Source: Granulicella sibirica
Lineage (GTDB): Bacteria > Acidobacteriota > Terriglobia > Terriglobales > Acidobacteriaceae
Assembly: GCF_004115155.1 (NCBI RefSeq)
Contig: NZ_RDSM01000007.1
Location: forward strand, 124,001-188,000
Direction: 5' to 3'
DNA: 64,000 nt
Under the pieces are notes generated by a model. That model worked only from the letters and a program-made list of their open reading frames with translations. It was not told the DNA's origin and did not search any database. Numbering within the stretch: the stretch's first letter is position 1; every line of letters starts with the position of its first letter. Both the position numbers and the translations under genes were made by a program. Below, piece by piece: positions 43,061-53,393 of this stretch.

Positions 43061-44797
43061 TTGATCGAAACAGACGTCCTGATCGTAGGCTGCGGGCCGG
43101 CAGGCCTGACCGCGGCTATCGGGCTCGCGCGTGAGGGTGTGCGCGTGATTGCTATCACAAAGTATGCGCAACTTGCTCCGACGGCGCGCGCACATTGCAC
43201 TAATCAGCGCTCTTTCGAAATCTTCCGAGATTTCGGTATCGAGGCGCAGGCAATGGCCTCGGCTACCCCGTACACAGAAATGCCAAACTTCACGTATCTT
43301 CGTTCTCTTTCCTCTGATGTCGAGTTTGCTCGGTTGAAGGGTTTGCAGCTCGATGATGAGGACAACCTCAACGCCAGTCCGTGCACCATTGCCGATTTGC
43401 CGCAGAATCTCTTGGAACCGATCTTGCTCACAGCAGCGACGCAACAGGGAGCGCAAGTTCGTTTTCAAACGGAACTCACGACGTTTGACCAGAATGAAAC
43501 CGGGGTTACGGCTGTCGTCAGGGATCTCTTGACGGGCCAGGACCTAACAATTCGTGCCCGCTACCTGATTGGTGCCGATGGTGGGAATAGTAGCGTTGCG
43601 AAAGCTCTTGAATTGCCTTTCGATGGGCCTGGAAGACTCGGAGGGAGCCTCAGTATTCACTTTGATTGTGACCTTTCGGAATACACGGCCTACAGGCCCA
43701 GCCATATCTTCTACATCCTCCGGAGTTCCACCGACAAGGGAGGTCCAGGTCTCGGTCTTCTCATCTGTTTCCGGCCGTGGAATACCTGGCAGTTCATTAA
43801 GGGCTACACCGCCGGGCAGGAGACACCACACTTGACGACGACGGAGGCCGTCGATGTGATCCGCGATTATCTTGGTATTCCAGAGATCGAACCCAAGGTG
43901 ACCTCTATTGGGAAGTGGGATCTCAACTCCCTCTGCGCTTCGTTGTATCAGCGCGGTCGTGTTTTCTGCATGGGAGACGCAGTCCATCGGCACGTACCAT
44001 CCAACGGTCTAGGCTCCAACTGCGCGATGCAGGATGCATACAATCTCGCTTGGAAGCTCGCGCTCGTCTTGCGCGACCATGCGGGCGCCGGCCTCCTTGA
44101 GAGTTATAGCCAAGAGCGCGTTCCCGTAGGGCAGCAGTACGTTGCGCGCGCAACCAAAAGCATGCAACTTCACCGGCCTTTGCTCGAAGCGATCGGGCTA
44201 GCGGATCCTAATAGACCGGAGGGAGATGGTGACTTGGCGCGGATTGCTGCAAATTCAACTGACGGCGCTGCTCGTCGACGCGGGATCCAGGAAACTATGC
44301 ATGCGAAGATCCATGAAGTCCGTGCTCGGGGTCTCGAACTCAATCACGTGTATCAATCCGTTGCCGTGATCGACGAGAGACAGCAACCCAAGGATACCGG
44401 CCGCGATCTCGAGCTGTATGCCCGCGCGACAACCTGCCCGGGCGCGCATTTGCCGCATGCGTGGGTACAGCGGTCAGGGCACGAAGTCTCCACGCTGGAC
44501 TTGGTAGGACAAGGGCGCTTCACACTTTTGACAGGCATTGGTGGCGATGAGTGGATCGGTGCGGCAAAAGCCGTCGCGGAGCGCTTCGGTCTAAACATCG
44601 CCGCAGTCAAAATCGGACCGGGGTGCGAAGTTACCGATCTACACCATGAGTGGGCAGAGCGGAGAGAGATCGCAGAAAATGGATGTCTTCTGGTCCGACC
44701 GGACGCGCACATCGCCTGGCGACGCATGTCCACGGACACAGATCCTGAAGGAGCCTTGACGGATGCGGTAGCACGGATACTTGATCGACAGGCTTAA
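43061..44797 (+). CDS. FAD-dependent aromatic-ring monooxygenase (PHBH-like)
   Basis: 578 residues, TTG start with AAGGAG six bases upstream. The N-terminal FAD site is GCGPAGLTAAIGLAREGVRV, the DG-type motif IGADGGNSSVAKALELP, and the second FAD motif GDAVHRHVPSNGLGSNCAMQ followed by DAYNLAWKLALVL. The C-terminal thioredoxin-like domain (PGAHLPHAWVQ, LDLVGQGRFTLLTGI) is that of phenol/dichlorophenol hydroxylase-type enzymes. These hydroxylate aromatic or polyketide substrates with NAD(P)H. The gene follows the MmyB-associated promoter. Confidence 0.9.
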   Translation: MIETDVLIVGCGPAGLTAAIGLAREGVRVIAITKYAQLAPTARAHCTNQRSFEIFRDFGIEAQAMASATPYTEMPNFTYLRSLSSDVEFARLKGLQLDDEDNLNASPCTIADLPQNLLEPILLTAATQQGAQVRFQTELTTFDQNETGVTAVVRDLLTGQDLTIRARYLIGADGGNSSVAKALELPFDGPGRLGGSLSIHFDCDLSEYTAYRPSHIFYILRSSTDKGGPGLGLLICFRPWNTWQFIKGYTAGQETPHLTTTEAVDVIRDYLGIPEIEPKVTSIGKWDLNSLCASLYQRGRVFCMGDAVHRHVPSNGLGSNCAMQDAYNLAWKLALVLRDHAGAGLLESYSQERVPVGQQYVARATKSMQLHRPLLEAIGLADPNRPEGDGDLARIAANSTDGAARRRGIQETMHAKIHEVRARGLELNHVYQSVAVIDERQQPKDTGRDLELYARATTCPGAHLPHAWVQRSGHEVSTLDLVGQGRFTLLTGIGGDEWIGAAKAVAERFGLNIAAVKIGPGCEVTDLHHEWAERREIAENGCLLVRPDAHIAWRRMSTDTDPEGALTDAVARILDRQA

Positions 44798-45329
44798 CTT
44801 CAAGAACTTGTGGATTCGCACTTCCCCTTCAAAGCTCGTCCCTCCCCGCGAACCATGGCATCACCGACGGTCGCTCCTGCATAACTTGTACTTCTTGCAA
44901 GAGCGACCGCAATCCTCGGCGCGGGCAGGTGGCCCAATGTTCAACCGTCTCCGCACTTTCGCTTGTTCATCTCAGTTGTGCCGCCTTCCGGCGGTTTCGG
45001 CCAACCCCTAAGGATCGCGCGCAGATCTTCTTCCCCAAGCTGCTGTACTCTAAGCACGGCGCGTTGGGAGATTACCGCACAGGCCCTACCAAGCATTCCA
45101 TGGATATGGACAGCTGGCTCTACGTTCAGCCAGCGTGCTTTCTCATGTGACCTAGAAGCAATGATCCCTCTAAGCTGAAGCAATGACTCGTTTTCCGTTT
45201 TGCATCTCTTTGCTAATGTCGGGTGCAACTCACTTCAACCGCATAAACGCAAAATTCTCCCGTTCCCGCTTGTTCACCTCCACTGTGCCGTCCACCCGGT
45301 ATCGACCAATACCCAGCGATCGCGAGCAG

Positions 45330-45470
45330 ATCTTCTTCTATTTCAACTATCACCACCACACAGCCGCAGACACCTTGGACAAACACCATCTGGCCGAGAA
45401 CGCGGCTGTGATCGCTGTGACCGCCTACGCGCTTGCTGATGCGTCAACACCGGCACCGCGCGCAAAATGA
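45330..45470 (+). pseudogene. C-terminal remnant of an M28-like peptidase
   Basis: NYHHHTAADTLDKHHLAENA followed by AVIAVTAYALADASTPAPR resembles the end of M20/M28 metallopeptidases (HHTAADTLDK...ELAENA..MAV.AYALAD). No catalytic domain is present upstream. Confidence 0.5.
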
Positions 45471-45866
45471 CAAAGGGGTTTGGGAACGATCCCTCATCGC
45501 ACTGAGTCAATCGGCGAGTTGATCAAAGAGCTTAGTACGCTCGCTCTGTCTAACCGTTGCGGTGCTGAACATCACCGAAGCGCAATGGAGAGCTTCCGTT
45601 CCGGGGCGTGTGCCCGGCACGGATTTGGCGACACTCCCGAAAAATCATTCATCGCTCGTTTAGCAAAGAAACGAGAGGACTGCAGAAACTCGGACGTCAT
45701 CTGTGCAAAGTGAGCTAGGGTATGGCCAAATTGTGAACGCTTCGCCATCACACCTTGTCACAGAACCTGAAGCTGCGGACTACACGCGTACCGTCAAATT
45801 GTCTCGTCATTGAGTTCGGTAATCTTTGCAGTCACGCCATCTCCTACCCGAATGGTGTGAAACGAA

Positions 45867-45909
45867 TCAACGCTGCTACTTCTGCTCGATGCAGAAGTAG
45901 CAGCGTTGA
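45867..45909 (-). terminator. Long perfect hairpin after the propeller gene
   Basis: A 19-base perfect stem (TCAACGCTGCTACTTCTGC at 45867-45885 with 45891-45909) and a loop TCGAT lie 38 bases beyond the stop of the minus-strand gene. The T-run is weak (ATTCGTTT), so it could be a terminator or an mRNA-stabilising stem. Confidence 0.6.
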
Positions 45910-45947
45910 TTGAAGATACAGCCCGCCGAATGAAAAAAGCCAGTAAT

Positions 45948-47282
45948 CTATTTGTTACGGACCGTGATCCACGAAGCGAGCTCCTCGTCGGTTGCCGCCT
46001 CCACACAACCGTTGAAGGGAACCCTAACGCTTAGGGGAACGTAGAAGGGCCTCCGGTAGGTCGCCTCGAAAGAGGTCTTGGGTGCACTCGTCGCCGGGGG
46101 CGCATTGCTGGGCAAGAATCCATCGAAGTATAGGAAATACTCTCCGTTTGGCTCCTCGACAACGGAAGGCACTCCGGGAGCAAACACCTGCGTTCCGACA
46201 TAGTTAGGCCACGCTTCCTTGTCGGACTGGAGAAGGTAGCGCACCTCGGGGTGTCCTGGCTTGCCCCATACGCCATTAGTATCCGGCTGCAGGATACGGC
46301 GGTACATCTCGCCCTCTTTCGGCAGCAGCGTGTCGGAATAGGCGATTCCAGTCTTGTAATCAAGCTGCTGATAGTCGCCAGTTGAGTAAGCCATCACATA
46401 CTTACCAGCAATCTTCGTGATGTTACCTGTCTCAATCAGCTTGAAGTCAGCATTGGAGCCTCCCTCCGCCCAATTGATGTGGAAGTACTCGGAGTTGAAC
46501 CCTCCATCGGTAGTGCTGGGCGCAAGCAGCCAAACGGGACTGGTGGAATCTAGATCGGTAGGCGATGTCAGCGCTTGCGCGACGATTCCGTCGTGAACGG
46601 TGCCAACCTCGCGCTTGCTGTAGATGAGGTAAAGCTTCCTGTCGTCCTCGAAATACTTGCCGTCATAGTTGGCTTTGGCGGGTTCCTCCACTGAGCCTAT
46701 GAGGATCTTATCGACGATCCATGACGTCGGCGTGGTGATAGTATCTTCAGTTTCCGGATGCGCATGCGCTATTACTGTCCATGAGCCTACCAAGCTGGTC
46801 TTGGGGGCAGACGTCTTGCGCAAATAAAGCGTCACTGCCATGTTCCAGTGGCCGTCATCTGTCTGATAGATGTTTCGATTGATTTTGTCGAAGAATTCAT
46901 TGTTCGCGTCCTTGGCCTTGGCCTCTAGTTCGTCCGCGATCTTCACCGTGACTGGCGAGGTCTCGAAGCAGCCCGGCTTAATCGGACGTTCGCAAGTCAT
47001 CAACTCCTCTGTAGTCCCAGAGAAGTACTGAGGAAGAAAGGGTGCTGTCCAAGGGGCCACATGAACCGGATAAGGATCGCCGAAATACCCGAGATGCTCT
47101 TTTTCGTCGACCTGTGTCATGGGGTGAAGAGGAATTGGGTCAGCAGTCAAATTCTGCGTTCCTGAAGACTGAGCGTATACCGTTGAAAGGAATGAACAGG
47201 GCGCTGCGAGAACTAAAAGCGAGGCACAACAAGCAGTCTTCAACGCGGTGCGAAGGGGTTTCAAACGATGGGGGGTAGTCAT
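45948..47282 (-). CDS. Secreted GH43-like beta-propeller protein
   Basis: 444 residues with a signal peptide (CCASLLVLAAPCSFLSTVYA). Repeated blade-like pieces (YFGDPYPVHVAPW, YFEDDRKLYLIYSKREVG, IAGKYVMAYSTGDY, PNGEYFLYFDGF) resemble the five-bladed propeller of GH43/GH32-type glycosidases. The family triad cannot be assigned with certainty, so glycan degradation is tentative. The protein is exported. A decayed relative lies at 27425-27940. Confidence 0.6.
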   Translation of the reverse strand: MTTPHRLKPLRTALKTACCASLLVLAAPCSFLSTVYAQSSGTQNLTADPIPLHPMTQVDEKEHLGYFGDPYPVHVAPWTAPFLPQYFSGTTEELMTCERPIKPGCFETSPVTVKIADELEAKAKDANNEFFDKINRNIYQTDDGHWNMAVTLYLRKTSAPKTSLVGSWTVIAHAHPETEDTITTPTSWIVDKILIGSVEEPAKANYDGKYFEDDRKLYLIYSKREVGTVHDGIVAQALTSPTDLDSTSPVWLLAPSTTDGGFNSEYFHINWAEGGSNADFKLIETGNITKIAGKYVMAYSTGDYQQLDYKTGIAYSDTLLPKEGEMYRRILQPDTNGVWGKPGHPEVRYLLQSDKEAWPNYVGTQVFAPGVPSVVEEPNGEYFLYFDGFLPSNAPPATSAPKTSFEATYRRPFYVPLSVRVPFNGCVEAATDEELASWITVRNK

Positions 47283-47653
47283 GGGTCCTCCGAATTTCTG
47301 ATTTTTGGAGTGGAGCTAACTGATGTTCAACCTTTGATCACAAGCTAAATCACTCTTTCTGTTTCAGATGCCGCACTATGAGAGCGAAACGACGGAAGCG
47401 ATTGAGTTGGCCTTTTTAGCAGTGAAATTGGCAGATTCTGTTTGTGGCCCGTGACACTTACAGGGGGAGCCCCGAATTTGTTCTCATCGGCTTTCGGACA
47501 TCAGCATTTACGGAAACAACGCTCATGTGATTACAGCGACGGTCGGAGCACCTCTCAAGATCCATTGGGTGAATCTCTTGCGCGCTGAACGGTCGTTCTC
47601 AAGAGTGGAAGTCACGGCCTTTGAAGTCTAGATGGCAAGTGCCGATTTGCCAC
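47283..47653. other. Intergenic stretch
   Basis: This holds the promoter of the propeller gene and the 3' flank of the NHL gene. No frame or RNA was recognised. Confidence 0.4.
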
Positions 47654-48619
47654 CTAATTTCGCTGGAATGAGAGAACGCCGTTGCCTGCCGTGACTAAAA
47701 CTTTACCGGACGATGAGACATCGAGAGCGTGTCCTTGGCGCTGATCTAGAACTCGCGCATGCCCGAGAATCTCGCCAGTATGCGGGTCTAATTTTAATAG
47801 CCAGCCCGGAGCCCCAGGCGCCTCACCCATCGGACTGACGCTTGTCCATAGCACACCTTGAACTAGCTTGAGTGCGTAGCAACGTCCGAGCCCATCGATC
47901 TCTCCCATGAACTTCCCATTCAAATTGAACTTTTCGATTCGCCCGTTCTCGCGGTCTGCAACATACACAATGCCATCCGGGCCGATCTGAATCCCATGTG
48001 GTAGCTCGAACTCACCGGTTCCTTTACCGGGGTGTCCCCATTCCTTTAACTCTTTACCCCGCGCGGTGTATTCAAGGATTCGGGCGTTTGCGTAACCATC
48101 CGTGATGTAAAGATTTCCGTTTGGAGCGAACGCAACGTCTGTGATTCCGCGGAAAGAACTGCCATCAATCGGTACCGGACTAACCTCGATTGTTAGGAGT
48201 TTTCGACCCGTCGAGTCGTACTTGATCACCTTCGACGCTTGGGCATCGACCGCCCACACATTTCCACGAGAATCGAGGCGGAGACTGTGAGGTAGAGCGA
48301 AGTCACCTCGTCCCCACGACCGTATGAGCTTACCCTGTTTGTCGAACACAAGGATGGGATCGGCTTTGTCTCCTCGCTGAATGACATAGATATCTTCACT
48401 TCTGCCGATCGCGACCCCGGCCACAGCCCCAAGTTCCCAATCGGAGAATGACGAATAAAGTGACAGCCTCGTCTCTAGAAACGGAAGAGGCGGTGATGCC
48501 TCGATCCGACGAGCGAGCTCAGAGTCTGACTTCTCCGGGAGTTGGGCCATAATCGAGGGGGCAAAGCAGAAGCTTGCTAAGAACAGTAAAGACATAAGAC
48601 GTTTGCTGTTTGATTGCAT
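47654..48619 (-). CDS. Secreted NHL-repeat beta-propeller protein
   Basis: 321 residues with a signal peptide (LMSLLFLASFCFAPSIMAQ). At least five NHL-type repeats are visible, for example LPHSLRLDSRGNVWAVDAQA, ITDVAFAPNGNLYITDGYA and LPHGIQIGPDGIVYVADREN. NHL propellers bind proteins or act as lyase-like domains; no catalytic residues are evident. It probably works outside the cytoplasm. Confidence 0.8.
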   Translation of the reverse strand: MQSNSKRLMSLLFLASFCFAPSIMAQLPEKSDSELARRIEASPPLPFLETRLSLYSSFSDWELGAVAGVAIGRSEDIYVIQRGDKADPILVFDKQGKLIRSWGRGDFALPHSLRLDSRGNVWAVDAQASKVIKYDSTGRKLLTIEVSPVPIDGSSFRGITDVAFAPNGNLYITDGYANARILEYTARGKELKEWGHPGKGTGEFELPHGIQIGPDGIVYVADRENGRIEKFNLNGKFMGEIDGLGRCYALKLVQGVLWTSVSPMGEAPGAPGWLLKLDPHTGEILGHARVLDQRQGHALDVSSSGKVLVTAGNGVLSFQRN

Positions 48620-48704
48620 TCCGTTATTTACCCTGCGTCTCTCGCAGAGACGGCCTCACCTTTCTTCGCGTGGACCTGCAGCGCTACGACGCGAAGAGAT
48701 GCGG

Positions 48705-49250
48705 TTACGCTGGATTGGCACTCTTCGCCATCCGCACGATCGTGATCGTCTTCTCCGCTCCGATCGGCACCGTGATTGTCTCACGCTTGCGATAGCCTTT
48801 GAGGGTGTAAAGCGGCACGCCGGCAAGCGTGCTCCCCATCTCAAAGCCAGTAAAGCCGGCATCCTCAGCGGCTTTTTCTGATCGCGCGAGGATCGCCGAG
48901 CCAAGTCCCTGACGCGAATAGGCGGGGTGGACGAAAATGGCGCGGATCTTCGCGGCATCGTGAGATGGATCAAGAAGTTCGGGCGCGATGGCCTGTATCT
49001 GACAGTCGCCGCCGTACAACGTCCTACGCTTGCTCCAGCCGCCGCAGCCAGCCACTATGCCTTCCTCACTTAGAGCGACAGAGTAGGTACCGTCAAGGAT
49101 CAATTGAGTGTCGATGGTGAAGATCGTGGCGAGAGCAAGCTCTCGCTCTTCGGGCGTGTACTCGATTTGAAGCTCGCGAACCGAGGCCGCGATGAGTTCG
49201 CTGAGGACGGGAATGTCTTCAGAGGTCGCTGCGCGGAAGTGGAAGTACAC
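48705..49250 (-). CDS. GNAT-family N-acetyltransferase
   Basis: 181 residues with the GNAT fold: ATSEDIPVLSELIAASVREL at the start and the acetyl-CoA loop AIFVHPAYSRQGLGSAILAR (R-x2-G-x-G/A), ending GYRKRETITVPIGAEKTITI. It transfers an acetyl group from acetyl-CoA to an unknown amine. It is a single gene. Confidence 0.88.
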   Translation of the reverse strand: MYFHFRAATSEDIPVLSELIAASVRELQIEYTPEERELALATIFTIDTQLILDGTYSVALSEEGIVAGCGGWSKRRTLYGGDCQIQAIAPELLDPSHDAAKIRAIFVHPAYSRQGLGSAILARSEKAAEDAGFTGFEMGSTLAGVPLYTLKGYRKRETITVPIGAEKTITIVRMAKSANPA

Positions 49251-49564
49251 GGCTATATCCCTGAATGAGAGATCAGAATGATTTTCTTCAATGTGGACCT
49301 GTCTGCTGCCAGATGGAAGACGGGCGAAGTCATTTCATTAATGGTGAAGCGATGGTGTCGTATTTGCAAGTGTTCAAGCAACTCGTTGAACAGCTTGGCT
49401 GGATCTGTGAGTTATTTGGCACTTTATATTCGCGCGCCCAGCGGTCGAAGAATCCGATATGATGATGATCCTCCGGAACGCCGGATCTCATGTTGGATCC
49501 GCCTCTGCGTCGGCCGTTCAGTTATCAGATGGCTGCTTTGATCGAACCTCTCCGCCAGCCTAGT

Positions 49565-50335
49565 TCACGATCCCAACCGTAACTGGCACCGGGTACAGAT
49601 TGCGAGGTGCTTCATTCGATTAGTGGACAACAAGCTTTGGATATCAACTGCAAACCTCCTAATATCGGCTTCTGAATAGCAAGTGAAGTCTGCTTGCTCG
49701 AAGGGAGGTTGGATTGATTCAAAGCTAAGTAGGTCATACTTGCGTTTGCGGACCATGTCGTCGAAGTGGATGCGTCTAGCCGGCGCATCTTTCCATAAAC
49801 TGTCATCGGTGGCCCATATATCTTCAAGTAAGCTACTGGCATTGAGCGCCAGATATCGAATCGCTTCTTCGCGTCCATAGAACGCCCTTCCCTGATCTGC
49901 AAATGATGAAGCCGCCAACTGCGCTAATCCGAGAATCTCCTCTCTGGTATGGAGTTCTGCATAATGACGAAGTGCTTCGATCTCGATTTTAGCCACCAGT
50001 GCAAATTCCGATTCTCGATCAGCAAAGTTTGCCACCTCCGAGGTTAGCGGTGGCATCTCGATCTGGGTGCCTGGAACGGCGCCCCAGGCTGTGTGTTCAA
50101 ACGTGAACATGCTTGGATCGAATATGTCGAGGAGTGAGTTTTTCCTATCGTCAGCACCGCGAAACTCATTCAGTGTTTCGAGAAACCAGGACAGTTGGGC
50201 CTTGCTGAATCTAAGAGCTGACGCAGTGACAGATTCTTCACGGTACGCGTCGAAACTCTCCATCAGTGTGCTAGGAACGATGTAGTCACTCAGCTGTCGA
50301 ATCAAGTGTTCCAGGTCTCTGTCCTGCGGCCTCAT
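49565..50335 (-). CDS. Hypothetical cytoplasmic protein
   Basis: 256 residues, mostly helical and charged, no signal peptide or membrane helix. A C-terminal CTRCQLRL hints at a metal-binding pair. The start MRPQDRDLEHLIRQLSDY and coding-like composition support a real gene, but no family was recognised. Confidence 0.5.
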   Translation of the reverse strand: MRPQDRDLEHLIRQLSDYIVPSTLMESFDAYREESVTASALRFSKAQLSWFLETLNEFRGADDRKNSLLDIFDPSMFTFEHTAWGAVPGTQIEMPPLTSEVANFADRESEFALVAKIEIEALRHYAELHTREEILGLAQLAASSFADQGRAFYGREEAIRYLALNASSLLEDIWATDDSLWKDAPARRIHFDDMVRKRKYDLLSFESIQPPFEQADFTCYSEADIRRFAVDIQSLLSTNRMKHLAICTRCQLRLGS

Positions 50336-51169
50336 AACGTCCTCCCCTCAGACCATGGCTATGTCTCCCACGAGTGCAAAGCCGGATCGATCGCATCGAC
50401 TTAAACAGCGTGTCCGTGCCCAATCAGCGCAGCCATCTTTTCAACTTGGTCATTTTCAAACGACCCGTCTTTGCGTCTATTGTTCCCCCCGCTGGAAACT
50501 CCGCTCATTGGCTGCATGAAAGAAGTCATGCTCGGAGTCGACTGAGAAACTAGGCAACTCTCACCCGTGGCGACCTGTTGCTTTCGCTCATCGATTGTAG
50601 GTAAACGTGAACGGCCGAGGGAGACGTTAAATTAGCGTTGGCCGGATATGTTTCGACATAGTCCGCCACTGCCGCAGAGAAGTGGCGAAGCGATAGTCGA
50701 GTAAGCATGACCGGAAAGGCTTGACCACCTACTGAAGAAGCGCAAATCCTGGAGGTGGACTTGAATAATAGATGTTGCTGATCGAATCTGAGCTGCGAGA
50801 TCCGGATGAGACTCAGTGTGCGGCCGAACGGCAGTCGTGGGTCGACGAAGATACAAAGTCCTATTCGACAACATGCCTATCCGATAAGACCATCTATGAG
50901 TGACGTCGGGATTTGTCCCCGCGTCGGAACGAAATGCTCCATTTGAGAAGTCCCATTGTTTATAGGCGATCTTGCCGTCCTTATTAGGCTTCGCGTGCTG
51001 TCCACAATGGGCGCGGACGTCCCTACTGGCTCCGATGCAGCATCCCGATATCAATCAGGACTGTGGCGCCGATTTTAGGGACTGCCGAGCAATGGATTGT
51101 GCCACACATTCCTTTATCATGCGGAAAGAACATCCGCGGGCGGGCGTGCCATATGTGAAGGAGATCATT
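50336..51169. other. Intergenic stretch, no gene recognised
   Basis: A minus-strand frame at 50632-51054 is open but has no ribosome site and untypical composition. The frame of the next gene is open from 50972, without a good start before 51170. Confidence 0.4.
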
Positions 51170-52258
51170 ATGCCAGAACCAGTTCCTCTAATTCGGGAGA
51201 GACCCGCATCAGCTGTCAGTCAGGAAATAACTCTACCCATTTCTTTCAGGGCTCTGGCGATTGAGCAAGCCGGTGAAGCCGTCAGTATGCAGCGAAAGAG
51301 CATTATGGCATTGCATGAGGACGACGTACTTATCCGCATCGATTATGCGTCGATCAACAAGATGGATCCGGGCCTCGCCCGCGTCAACGTCTTCAACTTT
51401 CCTCTTCCTTACGTATTAGGTTTTGACTTCAGTGGCGAGGTCGTGGGACTCGGAGCGCAGTGCCAGGAAGCATTCAAGGTGGGTGACGAAGTTCTTGGCC
51501 GGTCCCTTACTGGCTCGTGCTTTGCGGAATATGTTGTTGCTAAGAGAGAGAACATCGTTCACAGAGGTGCCGTACCTGCGCCGGAAGCGAGCACGTATGG
51601 CGTCGCCTACCTGACCGCGTACGAGTCCCTTGTGATGACCGGAGGCATTGAGCAACATCGTGGCAAGTGGATCTACGTTGCCGGAGCTGCGGGCGGGGTC
51701 GGCCACTTTGCGGCGCAGATCGCCAAGCTTCATGGACTAAAGGTCGTCGGTAGCGCCGGGAAGGCTGCCTCCCTGAATTTGCTCAAGGAGCTAGAACTGG
51801 ATCACGTGATTGATTACTCAAAGCAGGATGTTGTCCAAGAGGTGATGAATCTTACTGGAGGCAAGGGGGCGGATCTTGTTTACGACTCTACCTACACGCA
51901 ATCGTCCTATGCTCAATCTGCTGTTGTTGTCGCCCGTGGTGGCGAGTACATCCGGCTTGGCACCGAGGCCCAGGTGGCCCGCGCCGGTGCTAACGACGTG
52001 CAGTCGGTAGTGGAGGGTCGCGGTGCTAGGATGGTCATTTCCGACCTCGGGAGGTACGCTCGAGACCCTCTGTACCAAGTACAAACGGCAAAGCTTACCG
52101 ATGGACTGAAGCAGGCAGTGTCGTGGTACGAAAGCGGACATCTGAAGCCTGCGATTACCGCAACGGTACCGTTTGACGCGGCCGCACTGCAACAAGCGTT
52201 TGGCGACTTTCTCAAAGGGACGAACAACGTGGGCAAGGTGGTCGTGAGATGCGCGTGA
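51170..52258 (+). CDS. Zinc-independent MDR oxidoreductase
   Basis: AAGGAGATCATT leads to ATG 51170. The 362-residue protein has a GroES-like domain (LIRIDYASINKMDPGLARVN, LGFDFSGEVVGLG) and a Rossmann domain with VAGAAGGVGHFAAQIAKLHG and YSKQDVVQEVMNLTGGKGAD, ending NNVGKVVVRC. It belongs to the quinone oxidoreductase group of MDR enzymes, not closely related to the 1448 protein. The substrate is unknown. Confidence 0.85.
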   Translation: MPEPVPLIRERPASAVSQEITLPISFRALAIEQAGEAVSMQRKSIMALHEDDVLIRIDYASINKMDPGLARVNVFNFPLPYVLGFDFSGEVVGLGAQCQEAFKVGDEVLGRSLTGSCFAEYVVAKRENIVHRGAVPAPEASTYGVAYLTAYESLVMTGGIEQHRGKWIYVAGAAGGVGHFAAQIAKLHGLKVVGSAGKAASLNLLKELELDHVIDYSKQDVVQEVMNLTGGKGADLVYDSTYTQSSYAQSAVVVARGGEYIRLGTEAQVARAGANDVQSVVEGRGARMVISDLGRYARDPLYQVQTAKLTDGLKQAVSWYESGHLKPAITATVPFDAAALQQAFGDFLKGTNNVGKVVVRCA

Positions 52259-52605
52259 AGCAGCTCTGCCGTTCAGCATCACCACCGATAGCGGCCGGAT
52301 TTTCAGCGAGCACCTTTGTCGAACAGATAAGTCGGAGCTAGGCGGCATAGAGCATTTCAGCCACTCCCTCCCGCCAGCATGCTTCTGGCCGGAAACGTTC
52401 TTGGACGCCGAGCTTTACCACTGCGTGCAGATAGCGTAGATCTGACGCAAATTGCTACGACTCCGGCCAGAAGATCTGGGATTGACGGCGGATGTCCTCA
52501 GAATAGGTCAGGCTCGACAGCCCAAACGTATACGTCGTCTAGCGACGTGAGGGGGGCTATCGAGAATTTCGAGATAATGAAGTTAACGTTGAGGCGGTGC
52601 GAGGC
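52259..52605. other. Intergenic stretch
   Basis: No gene supported; presumably the methyltransferase promoter. A short plus frame at 52379-52660 overlaps the next gene and lacks family resemblance. Confidence 0.35.
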
Positions 52606-53370
52606 ATGTCTAGTGAGGTTGAACAGTTCTATGATTCCATGGCTGACTTCTACCACCTGATCTTCGAAGACTGGAATCAGGCAATCAGTCGACAAGCTCA
52701 CATCGTCGATGCTCTGATCAAGTATAAGCTTGGTACTTCATCCTTGAGGATCCTCGACTGTGCTTGCGGCATTGGGACGCAAGTTTTGGGACTTGCGGCG
52801 ATCGGCCACCGGCTTTCTGGAAGTGATCTCAGCAATGAAGCCGTACAGCGCGCCAGACATGAGGCAGCGAAGCGTGAACTTGATGTAGAGTTCCGCGTAT
52901 CGGACATGACAAGCCTGGAGGAATTCTCCTCTGATCATTTCGATGTTGTTGGTGCATTTGACAACGCTTTACCTCATCTCTCTGTCGATCAATTGGCTGG
53001 TGCCGCCCATTCGTTCAAACGTGTTCTCCGTGACGGTGGGCTCTTTATTGCCAGCATTAGAGACTATGACGAACTAATTCGCACACGCCCAAAGTTCCAA
53101 GGGCCGTCGTTCTTCGGTGATTCTGGAGAACGCCGGATCGTCCATCAGATCTGGGACTGGACAGGAGACGATCGCTACGATGTGCACCAATACATCTCTC
53201 TCCAGCGAAATCACAAATGGGGGATTCATCACTTTTCATCTCAATATCGGTGTCTCCTTCGAGCGGAACTCGGAGAGGCACTCCGGCTCGCGGAATTCAC
53301 AGATATCGAGTGGCATATGCCCAAGGCGAGTGGCTATTACCAACCGATCGTAACCGCCAGGGCATTGTGA
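52606..53370 (+). CDS. SAM-dependent class I methyltransferase
   Basis: 254 residues. Motif I is LRILDCACGIGTQVLGLAAI, followed by GSDLSNEAVQRARHEAAK, FDVVGAFDNALPHLS and KRVLRDGGLFIASIRDYDE. The type resembles glycine/sarcosine-like or natural-product methyltransferases; the substrate is unknown. The start at 52606 is chosen over a GTG nine bases upstream. An IS66 relic follows directly. Confidence 0.85.
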   Translation: MSSEVEQFYDSMADFYHLIFEDWNQAISRQAHIVDALIKYKLGTSSLRILDCACGIGTQVLGLAAIGHRLSGSDLSNEAVQRARHEAAKRELDVEFRVSDMTSLEEFSSDHFDVVGAFDNALPHLSVDQLAGAAHSFKRVLRDGGLFIASIRDYDELIRTRPKFQGPSFFGDSGERRIVHQIWDWTGDDRYDVHQYISLQRNHKWGIHHFSSQYRCLLRAELGEALRLAEFTDIEWHMPKASGYYQPIVTARAL

Positions 53371-53393
53371 CTGCTTCTGAGAAAACGATCGCA

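Larger units (their letters stand above)
44798..45947. other. Decayed stretch with direct repeat and peptidase remnant
   Basis: No intact gene. Two related blocks about 300 bases apart (near 44944-45040 and 45236-45335) share GCTTGTTCA and GCAGATCTTCTTC segments. The second runs into a recognisable M28-like peptidase end (listed separately). Confidence 0.45.

Noticed and set aside
50632..51054. 140-codon minus-strand frame as a gene
   Set aside because: No ribosome site, odd composition, no recognisable domain.
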